Of a stretch of DNA of 64,000 bases, positions 41,501 through 54,326 are shown one piece after another. Origin of the DNA: Gracilaria vermiculophylla (taxonomy: Eukaryota; Rhodophyta; Florideophyceae; Gracilariales; Gracilariaceae); the NCBI GenBank assembly GCA_019155205.2, contig JAHNZQ020000079.1, forward strand, positions 1,234,388-1,298,387, written 5' to 3'. Made by a program: the position numbers and the translations under genes. The first letter of the stretch is position 1, and every line of letters begins with the position of its first letter. The notes under the pieces were generated by a model. It was given only the letters and a program-made list of their open reading frames with translations, made no database searches and had not been told where the DNA came from.

Positions 41501-42812
41501 AGAGCCGTGGCGCGGCACCACGTCACGCGGCAGCTGCGCGCGTGACGGGGGCTTGAGTTATATATAGAAGCGGTTGTCAGCGAATGAGGTACTACGGCGC
41601 CGTTGCAAGGCCACGCTCCCACTTGCGCTTCTTCCACACACTGTTTGGGGTAGGGGCGCCATGCGCGCTGCCGCTTCCTCCCCGGAGTTTCGCCCGTTTG
41701 CATTTGAAATTGCAAACGCTGTCGCGTTCTTCGCTGTGCCAGCTCTGCTTGTCTGCATGCTGTTGGGCGTGGATGTGCGCTTTTCTCGCACATTTTGATG
41801 TAGGCACTGCATTGATCGTGCCGTCATTGCAGCCGTGACTCGGTGCATCGTTTACCTGCCACGTGTGCGAAGACGCCTTGCATGCGTTTTGTGCGGTACT
41901 TGCGCAACCGATCGTGCAAAGCAAGCTGGAGAACGCCCCTTCGGTGCACAGGACGTCGGTTGCAGCCTCAAATGAGACTATTACAAATGGCGGCGAGCAA
42001 ACGTTGTCAGAAAGCATTGGCAGCGGAGACGTGCATTACAAAAATATCCAGATGCGCTTTGCAGAAAAAAATGACTTTGGGTTCAAACGTGTGAGCGCTG
42101 CCATAAAGTGTTCACCACACACGTTCATTCAAAGCTCGTCCAACGCACATCAGTCGTGGACACAATCTATTGGACAACTGATCATACCAAAACGTGGCGC
42201 GTACAAATAAAAAAAGATTACCGCTCCGAGTGGGCTGCCCGTCCTCTCATGTCAAAGATTGGTTCTCCGTATCTCCACTGCATGAGAGCAGAACGCAGAC
42301 CGAACAGCAGCAGCGCAGCTCGTGAGAGTTGTCTGTCGATAAACTGTTACAAATCTATTTTCAAAGTAAACTCTCCTTTGCTGCGAGCGCCACCGGCCAA
42401 GCTGTCCTGCTGCCGTCTCTGTGCTGACAGCCCACCCACTCAACTGTCAGACCAATGAACGCCAACGGCACTCAAGTCCACAACAAGCTTGACTGAGTGC
42501 ATCATTTTTGCTTGCCGAGCGTCTGCGTTGCGCCAACACGTTTGTGTACTGTCTCAGCTCATGCTCACGGCCTCGTTTTACATATTGCCCAAACCCCGTT
42601 CATTCCAAATCACCACCACCAATTCCACTTCAACGTTTTACCTCATTCCACAGTCAATTCTGACAGAGTAATGAAGTAAGAGCTCACTTTCTAAACTAGC
42701 GCAGGAGAGAGGCACATTAATACTTTGTAAACTTACTTTTATTGAAGCGAGAGACCCCTGCTGTCATCTCTTACAATTAGTAGCACCACTACTGATTTTT
42801 GCGTCGTTCAAC
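38598..42812. other. Gene-poor stretch with scattered short ORFs
   Basis: 4.2 kb without an ORF I can name. Longest frames: 40064-40546 minus (160 codons, Pro/Ser-rich; an inner Met gives MDSQRDGKTPPKQKRPRN), 41029-41391 minus (120 codons), 41592-42017 minus (141 codons), 41863-42210 plus (115 codons, MCEDALHAFCAVLAQP). 39081-39380 minus is another. They overlap each other on both strands, so most must be chance. Intron-containing genes cannot be ruled out. No transposon ends were noticed. Confidence 0.35.
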
Positions 42813-43178
42813 TTGGAGTCCACACCCCACGGTATCTACAGACGGCTCATAATCCGCAAACGGCTTTGCGCCCTCAATGGCCCAGTGTTGAAATACTTTA
42901 AAGTTCCAAAGTCTTTTTTAAAAACCTTTCATCTTCAGTTAATTCCAGTCTCGTTTGCAAATTCAGAAACTACATTTTCCTTAGTTTTGTGGAAATATGG
43001 GTGCCGCTTGCGACGCACGCACGACCAGTCGGTAGCATCTAGGGCACCACAGCGGTCTAGAGAGCGCGGAGGTAGCCGAATCTACAAAAAAAATCTCAAT
43101 TTGTACGAATGGATGATGAGGGCAGCATCAAAACGGCTGCAAGTACAAGATTACAAGCGGGCTAATGGTCACCGGTGA
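42813..43178 (+). other. Unrecognised 121-codon ORF
   Basis: Starts MESTPHGIYRRLIIRKRL, basic overall, ends DYKRANGHR. Its last part shares GCGGGCTAATGG and nearby bases with a stretch around 11857, so it may belong to a repeat rather than a host gene. Confidence 0.25.
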
Positions 43179-44428
43179 GAAATATGGATACGGCGCCTCA
43201 ATGTCAGGGAAGACTTAGGGGTAGCTGGCTGGCCTGCTGGTTGAGTAATAAACCACAATAGTCAAACGTTTATCCATAAAGTGCTTAATGTAAAGCAAAA
43301 CTCAGGATATGGTGTCTCACAAGGCGTTCGATACCTCGTTTCTTACAGAAGTTAGTCTTACGATTTGAGCCCTCGTGACACCGACTGGGCAAGAATGACC
43401 TTGTAGATGAGACTAAATAGACTCGAACGTTTAAGGGCGGATGAAAATAAAGACTGAAGGATCCGATAAGGAGAGATACCGAAAAAAGAGGAAAGAGAAA
43501 ATTAGTGGACAAAACAAAGAAGCTTCTATTAGAACAAAAATACCAAAAAAAGATGAAACAATGAAAATGAACCTCGGACGAGGCGGAGTTAAGAGGTGTA
43601 GTGGAATAGCCCACAAGCGGAAAAAGCACGCTAACACGTCTCAATCTTTCTCTATCGAGATAGTTCGGTGGGACAGCCCTCTTGAAGAAACAAAACGATA
43701 ATTTCCGGTCCACGACCAAGGTCGCCTCGGCAGCACTTAGCAGGAGGAAAATGAGAAGGATCCCCAGTAGGTGGGTGTAAGGGTGTGTGTTGTCTCCTTG
43801 GAGGAAAAGATGGGAAAAAGGGGGGAACGCTGGTCGCTCGATCCATCAAGAGGAGGGTGTACCATCAAGGTGGAAAGAAGTGGGGTAGCCATAAGACAAA
43901 CAAACGAAATCGTAGAGCTCCTTATACAGGTGTAGTTCAACACCCAAAGTATTACAAAGGATGTTCGAATCTTCCTCTCTCAAGGTAGTTCAGGGGCGGA
44001 CCCTTCTTCCGGCGAGGCACACGAGCCGGGCGTGACTCCGGAGTAACGCCGTCGGAAAGAGTACAGGAAGAAGATGGGTGGAGAAACCGGGGATCCGGTA
44101 TTTCCTGTGCTTGAGGCAGTTTTCCTAAGCACGGTGAGATTCTTCCATAACATTTCGGGCTATCTCGGCACGGCCGGGTATCATATTGGAACGCACAGAT
44201 ATCGGGCAAGCTGCATTGGGCAGGTGGTGGACGTAGTCCAAAAGGGGTAATCTGGAGGTCAGGTGAGGATAATCTCGTCCGACGGTGAACCTGACAGAAG
44301 GGAAAGATATTCCAGACAATGGGCTTCGGCATCAATTGTGGCTGCCTCCCGTGGTCCACGGCGTACTTTTCCAAAGTGGAGAGAGATATCCGCGTTGGCG
44401 GCAAGCCCAGACCGACGCTTTTGCTTGG
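43179..44428. other. Flank of E2d, unassigned
   Basis: A purine-rich run (43440-43580) encodes Lys/Glu-rich peptide on the plus strand. The minus-strand ORF 43952-44473 (173 codons) runs out of the E2d LTR into this flank; its unique part has several Cys and Pro (QCSLPDICAFQYDTRPC) but no family I know. Confidence 0.3.
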
Positions 44429-44600
44429 TGTGGTACCATCAGTTCTCCTTTCGGGGTAGTCCCGGCACAACATGCCTTAGAATTTTTTAATGACGTCAAA
44501 GGGGAGAATTTCTAAAGTTGGTCTCCGTTAATCGCTGTCACGAGCCGGGGGAATTCTGAAAGGGGATCCACAAACACCAAGCAGAAGGGGAGGTTCACTG

Positions 44601-45173
44601 TTTAGTAAAGTGGCGCCTGAGGAAAAATAATGCTGTGACTTTATGGCGTGATATTCCTAAGGAGATCTCATATTTTATTAACTGAGCCACGTGGTTCATA
44701 ATTCGGCCCCGTGGGCTACAGTATCCTTAAAGGACGGTAGATTTTATATTTATTTTAGTTAATTTGTAAGGGTAATTACTACAGTAGTGAGACCTGCCGC
44801 CGCGGACTCCCGGCTTGATACTCAATCTGCCGGTCGAGCCCCACCTCTGGGGAAATGAAGACAAGCACCCTTGAGTCTTCATCTATCTTTCCGGTTGGAG
44901 ACTCTCGTCGATCATCCTCAGGTTTCTTAGCTGCCAGTCCCCAGGTCGCATCATAGCAGCTCCTATAAAAGCTTTGTCCGCCCCGTGAACCTCCCCCTCC
45001 GCCTGGTGTTTGCAGATCCCCTTGAAGAATTCCCCCAGCTCGCGATAGCGATTTCCGGAGACTACCTTTAGGAACACGCACCGTTGGAGTCTACAAAAAC
45101 TCCTAACGGACGTTGTGCGCTACTACCTCGAAAAGAGTACTGACGGTACCATAACTGGTCTCCCGACTTAGAA
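44601..45173 (+). repeat. E2c 5' LTR and primer-binding site
   Basis: The LTR starts TTTAGTAAAGTGG (one base off the TGTAGTA-type start of its relatives) and ends GGTACCATA. After two bases the primer site TGGTCTCCCGACTTAGAA (45156-45173) is identical to that of E2b. Confidence 0.88.
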
Positions 45174-45307
45174 GGTCTGCTTCCTAAAGGATTTTCAAAA
45201 GTCGCAGCAGAAAAGTGATCTAGTTTGCAACGATCGGAAGCCAACTGGGGAATTCTTCCTTAAGGTGATACGGAAGTGGAAGAAAATCACCCCCGACCTA
45301 CTTATCA

Positions 45308-47420
45308 GTGGACCCCTCAGAACCCACAATGGAAACCACCCTACAGGACCCCTAAGCAACCGACTCCGTCGGTGGGCGCAGCACGCGCAGCGCTCCCCAG
45401 GAGATGACCGCCAGACCGGAGGACCCTGAAAGTCTCTTGCGGAATCCTGGCTCCTCTGTGGAGCGTTTTAGGAATCGCCTTAGGAGAATGCATGATCAGA
45501 GACAAGCGGAACCCCCCGCGACACCTTTGGAGAATGCCAATGTGGAGATTGAAGAACCGCACACGGCATCGCAGCCGCCACCTCAGGAGCTGCAGGGACG
45601 GAAACACCCGGAGGCTAACTCCCTCCTGGAGTCACTGGCCCTGCGCCTTACGGATTGGCTCTCATAAGAGCTGGTCGAAAGAATACCTGCAGGTGTTGAA
45701 GCTCACTTCGGAACGCGCCGCCACGTCCTTGGGGAGAAAATCGCAACGGAGAGCGCTCACCGTGCTGTGGATGCTTTGCTCGATTCCGACCCCTTCCTTA
45801 AGGTGATCTCGGAAGTTATCCGAGCAAAGTTTTGTTCCCAAACCGCGCAGCTGCTCCCCGCAGCGGCGTTTCAAAGTTGTTCTTCCGTACAGGAGAGGTT
45901 TCCTCTATCAACACCTAAAGTGACCCCGGACTGAGAAGGACAGGATACTGCCACCCCCACTACACCAGAGGAGGAAAGGATACTGCCGTAGGGAAACGAA
46001 ACCACCTCAGCAACATTGCTATGCACCGTCTGGAACTGACGCCTCGCGGAGGAGGACAGGATAACGGTCGCGAGAGAATCCACCCAAGAAGAGAAGGACA
46101 GGATACTCCTCGGGTGCATTGCGATAATGGGGGTATTGTAAGTAACCCAGACCACCTCAAGGAAAGACACCGAAAGAAACGGAGATAGAAAAAAAAAGCG
46201 AGACACCGATTCGGAGGGAAGCTTAGACTCCAAATCCTTAAACAGCTCCAGCTCTGAGGACAGTATACCTCCCAAGGAGAAAAGCAGAAGGGTCAGGAAG
46301 GTCGTCCCGCTTAACGACCTCTTCGCCAAAGTGGTGGATTATGACACCTACAGGTTGAATGATCGCTCTACACTTTACGACGCGTCGGTCGCTAAACGAC
46401 TCACGAAGATGCAGCGCCGTATGGATATTCACATGAAGAAGCACTCCTTCTCAGGCGAAAACGCCATCTCGGTGTTGCATTTAATCTCACGCTTCCGTTC
46501 AGCGTGTGATACCAATAGTGTCCATGAAGGTGCCGCCGTATGGTGCTTTCAGTTCTATCTCAGTCTAAGAGCACTCGCTGGTGCAGCCACGCGTCACGGG
46601 GGAGAGCACCATTGTGGATGACCCTGGAACGGAGATCTTGATGACGTGCCCGGATGTGGTCAATTTCCTCCTGAAGAGGTACGCCACCGACGAGGTGATA
46701 GCCAATGCTGAAGCTGAAGTCACCTCTTATATGCAGAAGACAAGAATGAACGAGATGGAGTTCTCGCAAAAGCTGTGGACGAAGGCCCTATGGTGTGGAA
46801 ATGTGTAATCCGAAAGGCAGTGGAAGTCATTGTTCGTCGAAGGACTCCTTTCCTCGATCGGCCCCAGGGTGCGTAATCACCTGACAACGCACCCAGAAAC
46901 CACCTATATGGAGCTAGCGCGTTTCTCGGAATCCTATAGGGATACCCACCGTGCTGCTCGTCGCATGCATACTCCACTTTCGGACAAACCGGCTGCCTCA
47001 AAGACCCGTCGGGCATCCGCCTTGACGTTGGACTGCAGCACCTTGGAGGGGGCCGACGAGCTAACGCTCGTAGGAGAGCAAGAGACCCTTGCCCTCACAT
47101 ACGCCTCATCTCAGTGAGCACCGTATAGGACGAGAAAACCCTCGTCCCTCACTTCGTGCGCCTCGGCAGGATCTTACAGGAGTGTCCGATTTGCAAACCC
47201 TCGAGGCTACTCACCGCCTTGCACGATTTGCTTGTCTCGTGAGCCAGTACACTGTACGACTCTCAACGCTGCAAGGAGGGCCGCCATCCTGCAGGAACGG
47301 GAGAAAAACTTCCAGGACCTGAAGGACACACCAACCGAGAGCGGAAGCTATCGAACCGCGTATCGCGACATCCGCTCCCACCAAGGAAACTACGGTTACC
47401 GTGCTGCACTGGGAGTGTAG
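45308..47420 (+). pseudogene. E2c Gag region
   Basis: Matches E2b Gag from DPSEPTMETTLQDP on; the start codon has become GTG (45308) and a TAG/TAA follows soon. Open pieces: 45404-45667, 46331-46621, 46581-46808, 46830-47117, 47232-47420. They share the capsid-like blocks RFRSACDTNSVHEGAAVWC and LLKRYATDEVIANAEAE with E2b. Several frame changes. Confidence 0.78.
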
Positions 47421-47692
47421 CCTGTCCCACTGTCACTTGCACCCGCAACGCAGGTGCCGGTATCTAAGCCGGTTGCACCCCAAGGGAACAAGTCGCGTCT
47501 CGTTGTAAAACCGCAGAAGCCGTCCCCAACTGGACCTCAGCCCTTCTCTAACCAGGAAAACCCTCAGAGCCACACGTAGAGGCTCCGCGTGACTCCTTAC
47601 CATCGATCCAAAGCTCTACGGAGGTCTCTTTTAGGAAAGGCGGAGACGACGGCTGCTCAGTCGACCCAGAATCGGCGGCCCCCCTGATCCCG

Positions 47693-50600
47693 ATGGACCC
47701 ATTCGACAGCTTTGACAATTCTTTTTGCACGCTCCGCCGTGAAAGTTACAAAGTATTCGTCTCTATAGGATGCTCCCCGCTCGCCTCCATCAGTGTACGC
47801 GCTTTCCTGGATACCGGAGCTGGCCCCAATCTGGTGCACGCCGACGTGCTCTCGCGGTCTGCTCTCGGCTCTTTGAGGGCTGGCAAGCTCTCTACTGTGG
47901 GCGATGTGTCGCGTCGAGCATTTAACCTACTTGGAGCGATACCTCTGTGTCTCTGGTTGGGCTCCTTACAGTTGAAGTTGTGGTTCCGTGTGGCAACGAA
48001 CGTGGCCGCACAATGCATATTGGGCAATTCCTTTGTGGATCGGTATTTACGTGCAATCTACCCACCCCTGCGAAAGGTGACGTTTCACGAAGCCGCCCCT
48101 GTAGGTATCGTGTCCGCATCTCCAGGACTGGACGCCAACGCGCGTCACGTGGGTAATCTTCTAAAGGAGACGCAGTCAAATAAGCTTCGGGTGGTAAAGA
48201 GCATCGAAATAACCGCAAGACGTCAGGCCGAATTTTGGGTGCAGACCTCTGCATCTGGCCTTTCAGTCCTACAGGGGAGTCCGCACCTGATGACTAAGCA
48301 GCACTCCATGATGGCGAATGGTGTTATGGAAGTAATACCGAACATTACTTTCAGGGTCGTGCTCGCTAACCTCAAGGAGTCACCATTACGGCTCCAGAAA
48401 GGAATTGTCGTCGGACTGGCACTACCCACCCCTGCAGAACTGGCCTACCTTCCTTGATCGGAAGACCTTGCGGACCGCGACGCTATCGCTACCATGGAGG
48501 GGAGAGCGATTTCCTCAGCTCCAAAGGAAGAGAGTCCTGCCACCTGGCAGGAGAAGCTCCAAATTGGCGATGAGTTCGAAGAGTATCGCCATAAGATAGT
48601 GGAGATGCTATCCGCCTTTGAGGACATGTGGTCTAGTTGCCTGGGTCAGGTCAACCTGGCCAAGCACAGGATCCTGCTCACACCCGATGCGAAACAGGTA
48701 CATCAACTCTCGAGGAGGGCCGGACCCCATGCGCGCGGTTTCGAACGCGATGAGGTCCACCGGATGCCAGAGAAGGGCGTTATCGAGCCTTCCAATTCTG
48801 AATGGGCCTCCCCGGTGGTGTTTTTGAAGAAGAAAGATGGCTCCTGATGGTTCTGTATTGCCTACAGACGCCCCATCGAGGTGAAGGTATGCGATTCGTA
48901 CCCGATACCCCGTATGGATGAATGTATCGACTCCTTAAGTGACGCGTCCGTTTTGTCCACGCTGGATGCCAACAGCGGCTACTGGCAGATTGAGATGGAC
49001 GACTCTGATAAGGATAAGACAACGTTCACCTCGCACTGTGGGATCTTCAGATTCCTAACGATGCCATTTGGATTGAAAAATTCACCCGCTACGTTCCAAC
49101 GAGCGGTGTACATAATCCTGTCAAAGATGAAGTGGCAGTACACCTTGGTGTATGTCGATGATGTCATCATATACTCCCGCAGCGTGGAGGAGCACTTCAT
49201 TCATGTTAGGCACGTGCTCCAACTCCTAAAGGATGCTGGACTCACCCTGAAGCTGAAGAAATGTTTTTTTTTCAAGTCCTTGGTAGATTACCTCGGCCAC
49301 GTTGTGCTCCCGGGCCGCCTACAGATTTCCACAAAAACTCAGCATACCATCAAGGAACTCACCCTCCCACAAACCAGACGGAACTTTGCTCCTTCCTGGG
49401 GTTGTGTAATGTCTTCTGGAGATTTGTCCCAAATTTCTTCCGTATCGTGGTGCCGTCAAACCGCCTCTTTGAGAAAGACAAGCCGACTCAATTAGCTATC
49501 TAGACGGGCGAGACATTTAAAGCCTTTAACAACTTGAAGAGCAGACCAATAGAGCCACCGATCTTGGTACTTTCGAAGCAGCACGGCCGAATGGTGCTGG
49601 AGACTGACGCCTGTATATACCAGGTCGGATGTGCCATTCCACAGAAACAACCTGAAATTGGACTTCAACCTCTCGCGTACTGGAGTCGCAGCCTCACCCT
49701 TCGGAACGGAATTATGCCACCTCGGATCGGGAATGTCTCGCCCTCGTGTGGGCGGTTTTTCTTTCACGCCCGTTCCTGGGAGGCGCGCGTTTCGCCTTGA
49801 GGACGGATCACGCACCACTGAAGTGGATACCGTCTTTGACGGAAGCTTCCGGTCGCTTGGAAAGGTGGAGATTACGCCTCCTGGAGTTCGAGTTTGACAT
49901 TTTCCATCGTCCTGGTATAAAACACAAGGCATCGGACGCGCTCTCACGAATCTCCACCGAGGGCGAATACAAAACACCTTTGGAGGACACCATTCCGTGT
50001 CTGGTCACCCAGGACGGAAACCGGAAAGAAGGATCCGATAGAGAGTGTTTGCAATGCTGTGACTTTGGAGGCAAGTACAATGGGCTCCCTGCGGTGATGG
50101 CTCATGTGGAGAAGGAGAAAAAAGTCCTCCCCATCACTGTAGCGGAGTTCCTGAAGGAACAGAATACGGATGCGCACTGCAAGGAGTTCCTCACCACTGA
50201 GGAGAGTCTATCATCTTCATTTGATGTCGAACGGGACGGCTTACTTGTATGCAGCGTTCCCCTGGATGGAGCTCTCCAAAAGGTGGTCCCGACGAAACTA
50301 CGGGCAAGGGTTCCGTATATTTCGCACTATCCTGGGCTCGCCGGGCACCCCGGTGAATCGCGTATGTATTTCACCATGCGGAGGGAGTTCTATGGGCCGA
50401 AAATTGCTAAGGACGCCTTCCAAACGGTGGCGGGTTGCTATTCCTGCGCCGCCGCTAGGGGGAGTATACGGGAACACCAGACGCCGCTCACTTTGTTCCC
50501 ATCTTAAGGACCTTTGGAGTTCGTGGCCATGGACATCTTGGTCCGTTTCCCGAAGACGGAGCGAGGGTACCGATTTATCTTCGTGATCACCGATATTTTC

Positions 50601-51690
50601 TCGAAAATCACGCGTTCTATCTCTCTTCGGAGCACCACTGCAGCAGTGGTTGCCGACGCCTTTCTGGAGCACTGGGTTTACCCATATGGGATACCGTTGT
50701 ACCTTCTCACGGATAATGGCCCCCAGTTCGCAGCGAAGCTCTTCAGTGCCGTCTCCGGAATGCTGGGGATGAAACAGTTGTTTACAACTACTTATCATCC
50801 CCATACCAACGGACATGCGGAAAGGTTCAACAAGACCATCGCTTCGAGGCTGAAGCACTACGTCACGGACCCCGAGAAGGATTAGGACGCATATGTGGGC
50901 CCCCTCACGTATTAATACAACCTGCAGGTGCTCAGCTCCACGAGGACCGCTCCTTTTAATCTGGTGCTCTCGCGCATTCCGCCAAGTGCCGTCATTGCGG
51001 CAGGCGGCACAGCAGATCCGGCGGATGGGCCCAGGCACCAACAATGGCGCAATCTAGATGGTCCATCCCAAGGCGGTATGATAACGCACTCTCCCTCGCA
51101 AAGGAGAGACTCAATGCCTCACAGAAGAGATATAAACGGGACGTCGACCGGAAGGTGAAGGAAGGCCGTCACCTGAAAGAAGGCGACGATGTTTTCCTCG
51201 ACAAACCTTGGAAGCATCCGACGAACAGCCAGACGTCACGCGCAAGTTAGCGCCGACCACTTTAGGGCCTTACAAAGTCCTGGCCACCTATAGGAATACT
51301 GTCGCCATTGAGGTTAACGGTCTTAGAGACGTCGTCTGCTGTGATAGGGTGACAGGTGACGAAAGTCCCGACGCCCAGCCCCTCAGGAATGCCCCCACCC
51401 CATTTCAGGGATCACGCGCGCAACGTCCTCATCCGACCACCATAAGAGTGACAACACCGCTGGATACTGGGCACCGTATCACCGCTCTCGGTGAACGATT
51501 GCTGGAGGCTCCAAACGCCATCATTAGCATTGAAGGTTACATCCTCTACGCGGTGAACCATATCACCTCCCACTGATAAACCCCTGCCGGAATACTGTAC
51601 CGCGTCCGCTGGTATGGGTACACTTCAAGGGACGACACGGAAGAACCCCCGGAAGACATCCCGGAGAACTTCTTTAGGCGATGACATGCC
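47693..51690 (+). pseudogene. E2c Pol: protease through chromodomain
   Basis: The 254-codon ORF 47693-48457 starts MDPFDSFDNSFCTL and has the protease motif AFLDTGAGPNLVHADV. Reverse transcriptase follows in the same frame (48494-48847, 48881-49495) with intact YVDD (LVYVDDVIIYS). RNase H and the integrase zinc region are in 49746-50507 (HYPGLAGHP, CYSCAAA). The integrase core (50514-50885) keeps TDNGPQFAAK and GHAERFNK, so its catalytic residues survive. A TAG at 50883-50885 replaces a Trp. The chromodomain lies near 51530-51690 in two frames. Frame breaks at about 49495 and 50930 disable it. The best-preserved E2 catalytic sites are here. Confidence 0.88.
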
Positions 51691-51946
51691 AGTCATTTGC
51701 GGAAAAGCCTCTCCACATAGACGCTTCCGTTTAGGAAAGGGGGGCCCCTAACCGGAGTTGTTTTTCGTCTCCGCAGTTTATTTCCCACCTGGAGTTCTCC
51801 TTTTTGCCTCCAGGACGCCATCGCCCGCTTTTTGCACGCTCCCGCAGTGGCGCTTCGTGTCGCTGAGCGTGCGGACACGGACCATTCGTATTGCAACTAC
51901 CATTCACGGAGCTTATGTTCCAACTCAAGGATCTTTTATTCTGCCG

Positions 51947-52892
51947 CTACCGGAAAAAAACTGCCATGGAAAGGGATCTTTCACCTACAGGTCGCCGAGT
52001 CGCATCGTAAACTCTGCTTCGAGGAGAGCTTTTGCCGTGAGCGCTTGACTCTCGAATACCTGTGACAGGCTTTCCTTGATAGCCGCCATCGAGGCTCGTT
52101 CCGCCAGTGCCTTGTGGAGTCCTAAGACCCAGGCAAGCGCCTCGCGCAGAGCCGCTTAAGGAGAAGCCGGAGCAGGACGGCCTGTCACCAGGCATGCCTG
52201 CACCAACTCCTAGAAGGCAGCACCCAGAGCCCCAGAGGATAACCTGGCCGACGGTGCACGCGAAGCGGCCACCTCCATTAACGGAGCAACAACCGCCACG
52301 AAAGGAGCGGCGGACGGCAGACCCGCTGGGACTAGGGCTTCCCTACGAGGCTCAGCAGGTTCCGCCGTTGAGGTCGGCAGAGTCGGGTACGGAGTCGCTG
52401 ACCCCGGAGGAGACGCCGGTGCGGGAACTGGAGCGCTCCACAAGCAAGGCTGGAGAACAGACGCAGGGACGCTCCGCAGTCGAGGTTGCACCATCGGGGC
52501 CGAAGCTACCGGGACAGGAGTATTCTCGTCTTTTTCTATAAGAGACATGGCGGCCACCACTGCGTGAGGATGCGGCATTGCTGCGGAACGCGGCGTAATG
52601 ACCTCAGGACATGCACCCATATCCTGGGATGGAGCCGGTAACTGACGGGGCGTGCGAGTCGCCAGGCTCTCCTTCAAGGGTTCATAGTCGAATATTCGGA
52701 GCAGTAGCACCTGAGTTGAGGGATCTGATGCCACTTGGGGAGCGGCCCGCGGTTATATGCCCGACCGGGGAGGCAGCCGCGTCGAGAAGCCATCTTGGAG
52801 TGCGCGGAGAAGACGGACGACCGGAGACAGGCGAGGTATGGAGCACCATGGCGGGTCTCAAGTTGATATCTAGTGAAGGCCGACGTGGGCAC
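51947..52892 (-). pseudogene. E2c antisense ORF with internal deletion
   Basis: Minus-strand relatives of the E2b antisense ORF: MASRRGCLPGRAYNRGPLPK (52674-52892 region), then straight into the later part. ORF 52210-52734 joins TPRQLPAPSQDMG to MVQPRLRSVP and GALGAAFQELVQACLVTGRP with no stop at the place where E2b has one. About 1.1 kb encoding the Tyr/Trp-rich part is missing. The uninterrupted join supports the view that the two halves form one protein. Confidence 0.72.
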
Positions 52893-53369
52893 AGACTAGA
52901 AGAGTATGAGGTGATGCATCTTCACAGAGACCGAACGAGCGGACGGGATGAAACGAGTGTTACCCAAAGGGAAATCCTCGAAGGAATCGGAGCGTCAAGT
53001 GCCTTGGGGAAGTCGGTGTCCAATCCGGACTGGCCCGAGCTCCGGCCACGGAGGTCGCACGCCTGCACCGTGCAAGACGCGCTGGAATGCGCGGAAGCTC
53101 AAGCCTCCGACTGGCGCGGCCGCGCCGACGGGTTATGCCAAGAAAAAAGGAGACGCAGCCAGGTCATGGAGGGCCAGGGCCCGCAAACAACGCAAGCGAT
53201 TTAACACAAGCCTGCGGTGGTACCCCACGCAGGGGTATGGAAGTATGAAGGAACGCGTGGAGGAGAGAATTTGTCATATCGCCGGAGGCCGCGTTTGCAT
53301 CAAAACCGATAGGAGCCACGCCTTGAATCGAGGAATTGAAAGATGCACCTCGAGGACGTGGTGCAAGTT

Positions 53370-53936
53370 ACGAAAGGGGGTATATATTACAGTGGCTCCT
53401 AAGGAAAAATGATGGTGTGTCTTTATGGCGTGATATTTCTGAGGAGGTCTCGTATTTTTCTAACTGAGCCACGTGGTGCATAATTCGGCCCGCGTGCGCT
53501 ACGGTATCCTTAAGGGATGGTAGAGTTTATATTTATTTTAGTTAATTTGTGCGGGTAACTACTACAGCAGTGAGACCTGCCGACGCGGGCTCTCGGCTTT
53601 ATACTTAATCCGCTGGTTGAGTTCCACCTCTGGTGATGTAAAATCAAGCACCCTTGAGTCTTCATCTACTTTTCATGTTGAAGACTCTCGTTGATCATCC
53701 TCAGGTTTCAAAGCCGAAGATCCCCAGGTCGCATCATAGCAGCGGCTAAAGGAGCATTGTCCACGCAGTACACCTCCCCCTCCGCTTGGTGTTTGCAGAT
53801 CCCCTTAAAGAATTCCCCTGGCTAACGACGGCGAATACCGGAAACCACCTTTAGGAACACGCACCTTTGGAGTTAACAAAAACTCCTAACGGACATTGTG
53901 CTCTACTACCTCGAAATGAGAACTGACAGTACCACA
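53370..53936 (+). repeat. E2c polypurine tract and 3' LTR
   Basis: Tract ACGAAAGGGGGTA then the LTR 53383-53936 (TATATTACAGTGG to AGTACCACA). Confidence 0.85.
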
Positions 53937-53941
53937 TACTG

Positions 53942-54326
53942 GGCGGACAAGGCTCCTACAGGCGCTGCTACGAGGCGACCTGGGGATCGGCGGCTTAGAA
54001 AAAATTATAGATCTTTTCCGAGAGTCTCCAAACGGAGAAATAGCCGCAGACTTAAGGGTGCTTGGTTTACTTCCCCAGAGGTAGAGCTCAACCGGCAGAT
54101 TACGTATCACGCTGGGAGCCCGCTTCGGCAGGTCTCACTACTGTAGTAATTATCTGCAACAAAATACTAAGCTAAATCCAAATTCTACTGTTCCTCAAGG
54201 ATAATATAGCGCTGGTGGGCCGGATTATGCACCACGTCGCTCAGTTAGTAAATTAGGAGCCCTCCTTAAGAATATCCAGTCGTAATGCCAACACTACAAT
54301 ATCACCATAGTATCCACTGTATTACA
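53942..54326 (-). repeat. E2d 3' LTR, right part
   Basis: Continues the LTR interrupted after 44600: GGCGGACAAGGCTCC here follows AGGTTCACTG there, as in the intact 31566-32123 copy. Minus-strand start TGTAATACAGTGG at 54326, preceded by the tract AAAAGGGGGTA. Confidence 0.87.

Larger units (their letters stand above)
44601..53936 (+). mobile_element. E2c: full-length Ty3/gypsy element, plus strand, inside the E2d LTR
   Basis: 9,336 bp. The 5' LTR is 44601-45153 (553 bp) and the 3' LTR 53383-53936 (554 bp). Target duplication CACTG (44596-44600) versus TACTG (53937-53941), one mismatch. Removing it rejoins a continuous E2d LTR. Interior order is primer site, Gag, protease, reverse transcriptase, RNase H, integrase, chromodomain, antisense ORF remnant, polypurine tract. 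It is shorter than E2b mainly because about 1.1 kb of the antisense ORF is deleted. Confidence 0.9.

Noticed and set aside
43285..43719. 144-codon minus-strand ORF resembling a membrane protein
   Set aside because: Complement of another purine-rich run; same artefact.
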